A stretch of DNA of 5,394 nucleotides from Pseudomonas sp. UBA4194. Lineage in GTDB: Bacteria > Pseudomonadota > Gammaproteobacteria > Pseudomonadales > Pseudomonadaceae. The DNA is taken from positions 30,585 through 35,978 of the forward strand of contig NZ_DFUE01000004.1 in NCBI RefSeq assembly GCF_002379585.1, read 5' to 3'. Every line of letters begins with the position of its first letter. Within the stretch, counting starts at the first letter, position 1. Made by a program: the position numbers and the translations under genes. Shown here in pieces: positions 1-5,345 of the stretch. A model generated the notes under the pieces. That model made no database searches and was not told the origin of the DNA. It was given only the letters and a program-made list of their open reading frames with translations.

Positions 1-12
1 GGGAGAGGGGGC
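1..12 (-). repeat. Fragment of dispersed palindromic repeat, cut by window edge
   Basis: The first 12 bases match, at 11 of 12 positions, the reverse complement of the start of the complete repeat at 50-98. This looks like the tail of an oppositely oriented copy lying mostly outside the window. With the copy at 50-98 it would form a head-to-head pair separated by about 37 bp of unrecognised sequence. The match is short and low in complexity, so the call is tentative. Confidence 0.4.
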
Positions 13-49
13 TAAAGGCGGACCGCGGTGCTGCGCATATCGGTGATCG

Positions 50-98
50 GCTCCCTCTCCCCCAGGGAGAGGGCTGGGGTGAGGGGACCATCCACCAC
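50..98 (+). repeat. Dispersed intergenic palindromic repeat, left copy
   Basis: This 49-bp element contains a perfect 9-bp stem, CCCTCTCCC at 53-61 and GGGAGAGGG at 65-73, with a 3-nt loop, followed by the tail GCTGGGGTGAGGGGACCA. A copy in inverted orientation lies at 5346-5394 and matches at 46 of 49 positions. Elements of this look are common between genes in Pseudomonas and related gammaproteobacteria (from memory). The hairpin could also end transcription or stabilise RNA from the gene to the left, but no T-run follows it. It lies upstream of the GH15 gene. Confidence 0.8.
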
Positions 99-112
99 AA
101 ATCTCCAACCAT

Positions 113-136
113 CCCCCACCCGTCATCCCGCCCCCC
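113..136 (-). other. C-tract cluster (G-quadruplex motif on the minus strand)
   Basis: Four C-runs (113-117, 119-121, 127-129, 131-136) are separated by loops of 1, 5 and 1 nt. The minus strand therefore fits the usual pattern for an intramolecular G-quadruplex. It lies 24 nt upstream of the GH15 start, with the G-rich strand acting as template. Formation in the cell is inference, since G/C-rich DNA can give such patterns by chance. Confidence 0.4.
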
Positions 137-150
137 AGGCCCAACCAAAA

Positions 151-155
151 AGAGG
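151..155 (+). promoter_or_regulatory. Ribosome binding site of the GH15 gene
   Basis: AGAGG lies 5 nt before the ATG at 161, a good Shine-Dalgarno match at a normal distance. It supports this start over any internal ATG. No convincing sigma-70 promoter is visible in 91-150. Confidence 0.7.
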
Positions 156-160
156 CCCCC

Positions 161-1957
161 ATGCCCGCATTGATCGAAGACTACGCCCTACTCGGTAACT
201 GCCGCACCGCCGCCCTGGTCTCCACCCAGGGGTCCATAGACTGGCTATGCTTCCCCCGCTTCGATTCGCCAGCCTGCTTCTGTGCCCTGCTGGGCAACAC
301 CGAAAACGGCCGCTGGCAGATCGCGCCTGCCGAGCCCGTGCTGCGCGTCGAGCGTCAGTACCGCGAAGACACGCTGATCTTGCAGACCACCTTCCACACC
401 GCCAGCGGCAGCGCCATGCTGGTCGACTGCATGCCGGTCGATGACCAGAACACCGTACTGCGTACCGTGGTGGGGCTACAGGGTGAGGTGGCGTTCAACA
501 TGGACTTGGTGATGCGCTTCGACTATGGCAACAGCGTGCCGTGGGTCGAGCAGCACCAGCCCTTGACCCTAACCGCCGTTGCAGGTCCCGAGATGCTGGT
601 GCTGCGCAGCGCCACCGAACTGCACGCGGTAGACCATCGCACCGCCAGCCGTTTCACTGTCCAGGCGGGGCAGCGTCTGCATTACAGTCTGACCTCACAG
701 CCGTCGCACTGGCGCGTCGCCGACGCCCCCGAAGTCGAGCGCGCCGTGGCCGAGACCGAGCACTACTGGCGTAGCTTTTCCGAGCGTTGCCCGGATGTCG
801 GCCCCTGGACGGCGCTGGTCAAGCGTTCGTTGATCACGCTCAAGGCGATGACCTACGCGCCCACGGGCGGCATCGTCGCAGCGGTCACCACCTCGTTGCC
901 CGAATACCTGGGCGGCCAGCGCAATTGGGACTACCGCTATTGTTGGCTGCGAGACGCGACGATGACCCTGCTTGCCTTCATGAATCTGGGTTACTACGAG
1001 GAAGCGGCAGCCTGGCGCAAGTGGCTGATGCGCTCGGTGGCCGGCAATCCCGAGCAGATGCAGATCATGTACGGGCTGGCGGGCGAGCGGCGGTTGCCCG
1101 AGTACGAGCTGCCCTGGTTGTCGGGATACGAAGGTTCGGCACCTGTGCGCATCGGCAATGGCGCCGCGACCCAGCGCCAGCTGGACGTCTATGGCGAGGT
1201 GGCCGATGCCATGAGCCAGGCGATCCGCGGCGGGTTGCCACGCCACCCACGGGGCGCAGCGATCTTCAGAGTGATCATGCCGTACCTGGAAAGCATCTGG
1301 CGCGAGCCCGATGAAGGTATCTGGGAAATTCGCGGGACCCCACAGCACTTCACCCATTCGAAGGTGATGGCCTGGGTCGCTTTCGACCGCGCGGCGGCGC
1401 TGGCCGAGCCCACCGAAGAAGGCCGCGAGCAGGCGCTGCACTACCGCGCCGTCGCTGATCAGATACACGCCGACGTGTGTGCCAAAGGCTTCAACCAGGA
1501 ACTGGGCTGTTTCGTTCAGGCCTATGGCTCGACCCACACCGATGCCAGCCTCTTGCAGATCGCCCTGACCGGTTTCCTGCCCGCCGACGATGCCCGGGTG
1601 CTGGCCACGGTCGCACGAGTGGAGTCGACCCTGATGCGCGATGGATTGCTGCTGCGCTACGACACCGAGCATGGCGTAGATGGCCTGGAGCCGGGGGAGG
1701 GCACCTTCCTGGTCTGCTCGTTCTGGCTGGCCGACGTCTACGTGCTGCTGGGTCGCCAGGCCGACGCCGAAGCGTTGTTTGCCCGGTTGGCGGGGCTTTG
1801 CAACGACGTGGGTCTGCTGGCCGAGCAATATGACCCGAAGGCCGGTCGCATGCTGGGTAATTTCCCGCAGGCGTTCAGCCACCTCGGTATCATCAATACC
1901 GCACTGAACCTGCACCGCGCCGAAGCCCCCGCCCAGGCCCGGGCGCGGTCACGTTAA
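161..1957 (+). CDS. Glycoside hydrolase family 15 protein (trehalase/glucoamylase-like)
   Basis: This 598-residue protein has the bacterial GH15 layout: an N-terminal beta-sandwich domain (about residues 1-210) followed by an (alpha/alpha)6 barrel (about 215-590). It hydrolyses alpha-glucosidic bonds with inversion. Bacterial and archaeal relatives of this length include trehalases and glucoamylases, and substrate cannot be told from sequence alone. The conserved NWDYRYCWLRDA stretch at 255-266 and the block from PDEGIWEIRG to FTHSKVMAWVAFDRA (383-411) are clear. By family analogy the general acid is Glu389 in GIWE and the general base is Glu555 in LLAEQYD; their spacing suits GH15 trehalases. 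No signal peptide is seen, so it is probably cytosolic. In Pseudomonas such genes can lie near trehalose-6-phosphate synthesis genes, but none is present here. The C-terminus ends in an Ala/Arg-rich tail. No frameshift is seen. The REP array starts 8 bp after the stop, so read-through into the next gene is unlikely. Confidence 0.93.
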   Translation: MPALIEDYALLGNCRTAALVSTQGSIDWLCFPRFDSPACFCALLGNTENGRWQIAPAEPVLRVERQYREDTLILQTTFHTASGSAMLVDCMPVDDQNTVLRTVVGLQGEVAFNMDLVMRFDYGNSVPWVEQHQPLTLTAVAGPEMLVLRSATELHAVDHRTASRFTVQAGQRLHYSLTSQPSHWRVADAPEVERAVAETEHYWRSFSERCPDVGPWTALVKRSLITLKAMTYAPTGGIVAAVTTSLPEYLGGQRNWDYRYCWLRDATMTLLAFMNLGYYEEAAAWRKWLMRSVAGNPEQMQIMYGLAGERRLPEYELPWLSGYEGSAPVRIGNGAATQRQLDVYGEVADAMSQAIRGGLPRHPRGAAIFRVIMPYLESIWREPDEGIWEIRGTPQHFTHSKVMAWVAFDRAAALAEPTEEGREQALHYRAVADQIHADVCAKGFNQELGCFVQAYGSTHTDASLLQIALTGFLPADDARVLATVARVESTLMRDGLLLRYDTEHGVDGLEPGEGTFLVCSFWLADVYVLLGRQADAEALFARLAGLCNDVGLLAEQYDPKAGRMLGNFPQAFSHLGIINTALNLHRAEAPAQARARSR

Positions 1958-2015
1958 GACGTAGTGCTCCCACAGGGCCGACGGTCCTCCGCAGAACACA
2001 TCGGCGCAGTACACC

Positions 2016-2125
2016 CCCTGTGGGAGCGGGTTCTACCCGCGATGGCGGCGGGATGGTTGGCGCAGGAACAAAGATGTGCAGCGTCCGCGAGGCCCCCATC
2101 GCGGGCAGAGCCCGCTCCCACAGGG
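2016..2125. repeat. REP inverted pair, unit 1
   Basis: The forward arm at 2016-2045 carries the core TGTGGGAGCGGG. The inverted arm at 2096-2125 is complementary to it at 28 of 30 positions, with 50 nt between. Each arm also folds alone: GCGGGT/ACCCGC with a TCT loop in the forward arm, and GCGGGC/GCCCGC with an AGA loop in the inverted arm. The core is the Pseudomonas REP type. Confidence 0.9.
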
Positions 2126-2217
2126 ATTGATGGTGCTGCCCAGATTTTATTGCCACTGCAGAGCCCGCACCCACAGGGGCCGACGGTCCTACGCAGAGCT
2201 CATCGGCGCAGTACACC

Positions 2218-2327
2218 CCCTGTGGGAGCGGGTTCTACCCGCGATGGCGGCGGGATGGTTGGCGCAGGAACAAAGATGTGCAGCGTCCGCGAGGCCCCCA
2301 TCGCGGGCAGAGCCCGCTCCCACAGGG
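2218..2327. repeat. REP inverted pair, unit 2
   Basis: The arms at 2218-2247 and 2298-2327 are identical to those of unit 1. The 50-nt spacer is also identical to that of unit 1, so these two units are the most recent duplicates for that part, although their linkers differ at a few sites. Confidence 0.9.
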
Positions 2328-2420
2328 GATCGATGGCGCTGCCCAGCTATTATTGCCACTGCAGAGCCCGCCCCCACAGGGGCCGACCGTCCTACGCGGA
2401 GCTCATCGGCGCAGTAGATC

Positions 2421-2530
2421 CCCTGTGGGAGCGGGTTCTACCCGCGATGGCGGCGGGGCGGTTGGCGCAGGGTCAAAGATGTGCAGCGTCCGCGAGGCCC
2501 CCATCGCGGGCAGAGCCCGCTCCCACAGGG
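2421..2530. repeat. REP inverted pair, unit 3
   Basis: The arms at 2421-2450 and 2501-2530 are identical to those of units 1 and 2. The spacer differs from theirs at 4 positions (AT to GC near 2458, AA to GT near 2472). The arms have therefore stayed identical while the spacer has diverged. Confidence 0.9.
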
Positions 2531-2637
2531 GATTGATGGTGCTGCCTAAGTCTCACTACCACTGCAGAGCCTGGTCCTACAGGGAATTGATGCTGCTGCC
2601 CAGATCTTATTGTCGCTGCGGAGTCCGCTCCCACGGG
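2531..2637. repeat. Tandem duplication of a 53-54 bp module inside unit 3
   Basis: Units 1 and 2 contain one module starting ATTGATGGTGCTGCC (or a close variant) and ending CACAGGG. Unit 3 contains two, at 2531-2584 and 2585-2637, which accounts for its extra 54 bp. The two copies have diverged considerably, for example CTAAGTCTCACTACC against CCAGATCTTATTGTC. The duplication is therefore old, or the copies come from different ancestors. Confidence 0.8.
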
Positions 2638-2677
2638 GCCGAACGGTCCTACGCAGCGCTCATCTGCGCAGTAGATC

Positions 2678-2707
2678 CCCTGTGGGAGCGGGTTCTACCC
2701 GCGATGG
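2678..2707 (+). repeat. Unpaired REP arm closing the array
   Basis: This fourth forward arm is identical to the other three. The expected spacer and inverted arm are missing, and similarity to the array ends a few bases later, at about 2713. It can form only the short internal hairpin. It lies about 30 bp before the candidate promoter of the isomerase gene. Confidence 0.88.
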
Positions 2708-2736
2708 CGGCTGGCGGGTCACCGCGCAAGCCGGCG

Positions 2737-2763
2737 TTGGCAACACGAAATCTGGGTTATCCT
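2737..2763 (+). promoter_or_regulatory. Weak candidate sigma-70 promoter of the isomerase-nudC unit
   Basis: TTGGCA (2737-2742) and TATCCT (2758-2763) resemble -35 and -10 boxes but have a short 15-nt spacer, and the -10 match is 4 of 6. A start near 2770 would give a 5' leader of about 26 nt that begins just before the A-rich motif. The site sits in the only non-repeat DNA upstream of the gene, which is the main argument for it. Confidence 0.28.
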
Positions 2764-2774
2764 TGATCCCAACC

Positions 2775-2785
2775 AAAAACAACAA
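2775..2785 (+). promoter_or_regulatory. Crc/Hfq catabolite-activity (CA) motif before the isomerase gene
   Basis: The sequence AAAAACAACAA contains two overlapping perfect matches to AANAANAA (2775-2782 and 2778-2785). It ends 10 nt before the ATG at 2796 and abuts the AGG of the ribosome binding site (2787-2789). In Pseudomonas, Hfq with Crc binds such motifs near start codons and blocks translation of catabolic genes while preferred carbon sources are present. A fatty-acid breakdown gene is a fitting target. The motif is seen directly; its use is inferred. Confidence 0.65.
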
Positions 2786-2795
2786 CAGGCCCCCG

Positions 2796-3611
2796 ATGAT
2801 GCCCGACTACCAAGCCTTCACCGTCGAGATCCAGAATCATATCGCCCACGTCCAGATCGACCGGGCGGACAAGGCCAACGCCATGAACGCGGCCTTCTGG
2901 ACCGAAATCGAGGACATATTCGACGATCTGCACCTGAACGACTCGGTCCGCGTGGTCGTGCTCAGCGGCGCGGGCAAGCACTTCTCGGCAGGTATCGACC
3001 TGGCGTTACTCGCCTCGGTGGCCACCGAGCTGGGCCCCGACATCAGCCGTAATGCCAGACTGCTGCGCCGCAAGATCCTGCAGATGCAAGGTGCCTTCAA
3101 CGCCGTGGACAGCTGTGCCAAACCGGTGCTGGCGGCCATCCAGGGCGCTTGCGTGGGGGGTGCGATCGACTTGGTGTCCGCCTGCGACATGCGTTATGCC
3201 AGTGCTGACGCGCGGTTCTCGATCAAGGAAATCGACATGGGCATGGCTGCCGACGTCGGTACCCTGCAGCGCCTGCCGCGGCTGATCGGCGACGGCATCC
3301 TGCGTGAACTGGCCTACACCGGTCGCGAGGTGGATGCCGAAGAAGCCCGCAGTATCGGCTTGGTCAACCGAGTGTTTGCCGACACACCGGCGCTACTGGA
3401 TGGCGTCTTTGCCATCGCCACACAAATTGCCGCAAAATCACCCATTGCCGTGAGCGGCAGCAAACGAATGCTGGCTTATATGCGTGACCATAGCGTGGCC
3501 GACGGCCTTGAGTACGTCGCCACCTGGAACGCCGCCATGCTCCAGGGCAACGACCTGCGCGTGGCCATGGCGGCAAGCATGAACAGACAGACCCCGACTT
3601 TCGACGATTGA
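2796..3611 (+). CDS. Crotonase family, delta(3,5)-delta(2,4)-dienoyl-CoA isomerase type
   Basis: This 271-residue cytosolic crotonase probably converts 3,5-dienoyl-CoA to 2,4-dienoyl-CoA during beta-oxidation of fatty acids with odd-position double bonds. The oxyanion-hole regions are HFSAGIDL (62-69) and CVGGAIDL (119-126). The stretch IKEIDMGMAADVGTLQRLP (143-161), with later DHSVADGLEYVATWNAAMLQ, resembles eukaryotic ECH1 closely. Asp125, Glu145 and Asp153 match in kind and spacing the ECH1 active-site residues Asp176, Glu196 and Asp204 (rat numbering, from memory). Automatic annotation would probably say enoyl-CoA hydratase. The frame stays open to 2610, but the first 62 codons are REP array. 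The start is therefore placed at 2796, or 2799 because two ATGs are adjacent, behind AGG at 2787-2789. It is likely co-transcribed with nudC, 28 bp downstream. Translation may be repressed by Crc/Hfq. Confidence 0.9.
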   Translation: MMPDYQAFTVEIQNHIAHVQIDRADKANAMNAAFWTEIEDIFDDLHLNDSVRVVVLSGAGKHFSAGIDLALLASVATELGPDISRNARLLRRKILQMQGAFNAVDSCAKPVLAAIQGACVGGAIDLVSACDMRYASADARFSIKEIDMGMAADVGTLQRLPRLIGDGILRELAYTGREVDAEEARSIGLVNRVFADTPALLDGVFAIATQIAAKSPIAVSGSKRMLAYMRDHSVADGLEYVATWNAAMLQGNDLRVAMAASMNRQTPTFDD

Positions 3612-3627
3612 GCAGGGGCATTGCTTC

Positions 3628-3632
3628 AAGGA
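3628..3632 (+). promoter_or_regulatory. Ribosome binding site of nudC
   Basis: AAGGA lies 7 nt before the ATG at 3640 in the 28-bp gap after the isomerase stop. It is the strongest Shine-Dalgarno match in the window and fixes the nudC start. Confidence 0.75.
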
Positions 3633-3639
3633 ATTCCTG

Positions 3640-4470
3640 ATGTCTTCAAGATGGACCACCGCAGTACTCGACACCGCCTACCCCGACGGCATGGCGCTGG
3701 CGCGCAGCAGCCAGGGCTTTCTGCTAGGCGAACACGGCGTGCTGTTCGAGCGCCATTGGCTCAAGGCCCAGGACCTGCCGGTGCTGAGCGAGCACGGTAT
3801 CGGGCATTTCGACGGCCAGCCGGTGTTCTTGCTCGAACTGGATGAACCTGTCGATGTGCCAGGCTGCCAATGGCAGGGCTTGCGCCAGTTCATGTTGCAG
3901 GGTGACTTCGATACCTACCGCATGCTCGGCTATGCCGCACAGATTGGCACCTGGGCGCGCGAGCACCGTTTCTGCGGCAGTTGTGGCCACGCCATGGTGC
4001 AGATCCACTGGGAGCGCGCCATGTTCTGCGAGCGCTGCAACCTGCGCAGCTACCCGCGTATCTCGCCCAGCATGATCGTGTTGATTACCCGTGGTGACGA
4101 AATCCTCCTGGCTCGCTCACCGCGCTTCGTCACCGGGGTCTACAGCACCCTGGCCGGCTTCGCCGAGCCTGGCGAGTCGGCCGAAGACTGCCTGCGCCGG
4201 GAGGTGATGGAAGAGGTGCAGTTGCAGGTCAGGAATATCCAGTACATCGGCAGCCAGTGTTGGCCGTTTCCCCATTCGATGATGCTGGGTTTCCATGCCG
4301 AATACGCTGGCGGTGACATCGTGCCTCAGGCCGACGAAATCGAAGATGCCCAGTGGTTCCGCGTCGACGCGTTGCCGCCGCTGCCGGCAGGACGTTCCAT
4401 CGCTCGCCATCTGATCGACCTGTACGTTGCCCGGCGTCTAGGCCTGCCCGAACCAGTGCTGCCAGGCTAG
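3640..4470 (+). CDS. nudC: NAD(H) pyrophosphatase / NAD-RNA decapping hydrolase NudC
   Basis: This 276-residue protein (E. coli NudC has 257) hydrolyses NADH and NAD+ to NMN(H) and AMP, and removes NAD caps from RNA 5' ends. It has the NudC order of domains. An N-terminal region (1-105) comes first. A four-cysteine zinc ribbon follows (Cys112, Cys115, Cys130, Cys133), then YPRISP at 138-143. The Nudix box runs from Gly173 through Glu179 to Arg187-Glu188 and Glu191-Glu192. The NudC-specific SQCWPFPHS (205-213) follows. The usual Gly after the second Glu pair of the box is replaced (EEVQL); the metal-binding glutamates are intact. It probably forms a transcription unit with the upstream isomerase. 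Its last 33 bp overlap the end of the opposing TSUP gene. No frameshift or truncation is seen. Confidence 0.95.
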   Translation: MSSRWTTAVLDTAYPDGMALARSSQGFLLGEHGVLFERHWLKAQDLPVLSEHGIGHFDGQPVFLLELDEPVDVPGCQWQGLRQFMLQGDFDTYRMLGYAAQIGTWAREHRFCGSCGHAMVQIHWERAMFCERCNLRSYPRISPSMIVLITRGDEILLARSPRFVTGVYSTLAGFAEPGESAEDCLRREVMEEVQLQVRNIQYIGSQCWPFPHSMMLGFHAEYAGGDIVPQADEIEDAQWFRVDALPPLPAGRSIARHLIDLYVARRLGLPEPVLPG

Positions 4471-5232
4471 GCGCACGGTCAGCCCCAGCACTACCGTGAT
4501 GAACACTGGCCGAATGAACTTGGCGCCGCCGCCGATGGCGGTGCGGGCGCCGAAGAAAGCCCCCACCATGACAGCCAGGCCCATGCTCAGGCCGATCAGC
4601 CAATCCACCTGGCCCGAGAAAATGAACACCGACAGCGCCGCCGCGTTGCTGACGAAGTTCATGCTGCGTGCCACGCCACTGGCGCGAACCAGGTCCAGGG
4701 GGTAGAGCAGCAGGCTGCTCACGGTCCAGAAGGCGCCAGTGCCGGGGCCGGCGACACCATCGTAGAAACCCAGGGTAAGGCCCTGCGGCAGTTGCCACTT
4801 GGGCTTGATCGCAGCGTTACTGTCCAGCGGGGCCTTGGGCGTGCCGCCGAACAGCAGGTACAGCCCGCAACCGAAGACGATGACCGGCAGCATCTTGTTC
4901 AGCCACTCGGCAGGCAGGTAGTGCGCGACGCCGGCACCCAGGAGGGCGCCGATCAACGTGCCCAGCAGCGCGCGTTTCCACTCCCGTGGGTGGAACAGCT
5001 TGCGTCGGTAGAAGGTGTAGCCGGCAGTGGCCGAGCCAAACGTCGAACTGAGTTTGTTGGTGCCCAGTACCAAATGGGGCGGCAGGCCCGCAGTGAGCAA
5101 CGCCGGGGTGGTGAGCAGGCCGCCACCGCCGGCAATGGCGTCGATGAATCCGGCCAGAAAGGCGACCAGGGCAAGAATCAACAGGACGCTGGGTTCGACG
5201 CTGAGCTGGAAAGAGAAGAATTCGTAGGGCAT
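4438..5232 (-). CDS. TSUP family (TauE/SafE, YfcA-like) membrane transporter
   Basis: This 264-residue inner-membrane protein has about seven or eight hydrophobic segments. TSUP proteins carry small sulfur-containing or organic anions, or have unknown substrates; the substrate here cannot be told. Each half carries a glycine-rich repeat motif typical of the YfcA branch: AGFIDAIAGGGGLLTTPALL at 27-46 and GFYDGVAGPGTGAFW at 155-169. A conserved GTNKLSSTFG follows the first (57-66). The ATG at 5232 is the earliest possible start because an in-frame TAA lies 12 nt upstream, yet no clear Shine-Dalgarno sequence precedes it. The gene faces nudC and ends inside it, so the two share no terminator between them. 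Its left neighbour on the same strand is outside the window, if there is one. Confidence 0.93.
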   Translation of the reverse strand: MPYEFFSFQLSVEPSVLLILALVAFLAGFIDAIAGGGGLLTTPALLTAGLPPHLVLGTNKLSSTFGSATAGYTFYRRKLFHPREWKRALLGTLIGALLGAGVAHYLPAEWLNKMLPVIVFGCGLYLLFGGTPKAPLDSNAAIKPKWQLPQGLTLGFYDGVAGPGTGAFWTVSSLLLYPLDLVRASGVARSMNFVSNAAALSVFIFSGQVDWLIGLSMGLAVMVGAFFGARTAIGGGAKFIRPVFITVVLGLTVRLAWQHWFGQA

Positions 5233-5279
5233 GGAATCGGCTTATGGCAGGTGCACGCAAGCGGCGCGCGAAGGCCAGG

Positions 5280-5285
5280 ATTGTA
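5280..5285 (-). promoter_or_regulatory. Weak candidate -10 box of the TSUP gene
   Basis: On the minus strand the hexamer TACAAT matches the sigma-70 -10 consensus at 5 of 6 positions and would start a transcript about 40 nt before the ATG at 5232. No good -35 box lies 16-18 nt further upstream, where the sequence is A/T-rich (ATACAT). Any promoter here would need an activator or another element. Confidence 0.25.
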
Positions 5286-5309
5286 CGCCGAATGGGGTAG
5301 TTATGTATT

Positions 5310-5343
5310 GGGGTGGGTTGGGGTTAGGTGGGTTCCGGGGGGG
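5310..5343 (+). other. G-tract cluster (G-quadruplex motif on the plus strand)
   Basis: Five G-runs (5310-5313, 5315-5317, 5320-5323, 5330-5332, 5337-5343) are separated by loops of 1, 2, 6 and 4 nt, which fits the pattern for an intramolecular G-quadruplex. It lies upstream of the TSUP start with the G-rich strand as template, like the cluster at 113-136 before GH15. Formation is inference. Confidence 0.5.
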
Positions 5344-5345
5344 CG

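Larger units (their letters stand above)
1965..2713. repeat. Higher-order tandem array of REP hairpins
   Basis: The 838 bp between the GH15 stop and the next gene are almost entirely this array. Each unit holds a forward REP arm, a 50-nt spacer, an inverted REP arm, a 53-54 nt module ending in a degenerate REP half, and a linker of about 40 nt. Forward arms begin at 2016, 2218, 2421 and 2678, giving periods of 202, 203 and 257 bp. A partial unit (half REP plus linker) opens the array at 1965, and a lone forward arm closes it. Reading frames that stay open across this region are translations of the repeat and are not genes. Likely effects are termination or mRNA stabilisation for GH15 and insulation from the isomerase gene; this is inferred from the behaviour of REP elements in general. 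Confidence 0.93.

Noticed and set aside
53..73. Rho-independent terminator
   Set aside because: The 9-bp GC-rich stem is present but is followed by G-rich sequence rather than a T-run, and the element is a dispersed repeat.
143..155. Crc/Hfq motif before the GH15 gene
   Set aside because: The A-rich stretch misses the AANAANAA pattern by one position, so it is not called as a site.
695..1915. 406-codon open frame antisense to the GH15 gene
   Set aside because: It is a shadow frame produced by the G/C-rich third positions of a clear GH15 gene; the peptide has no recognisable domain.
1965..2713. CRISPR array
   Set aside because: The repeats are palindromic REP arms with spacers that repeat themselves; there are no unique spacers of even length and no cas genes.
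2737..2752. Sigma-54 promoter before the isomerase gene
   Set aside because: The TTGGCA sequence resembles a -24 box, but the required GC at the -12 position is not present at the fixed spacing.
1964..2766. Open reading frames of 190 and 162 codons in the intergenic region
   Set aside because: They translate the REP array, repeat the same peptide segments in shifted frames, lack ribosome binding sites, and change frame because the unit length is not a multiple of three.
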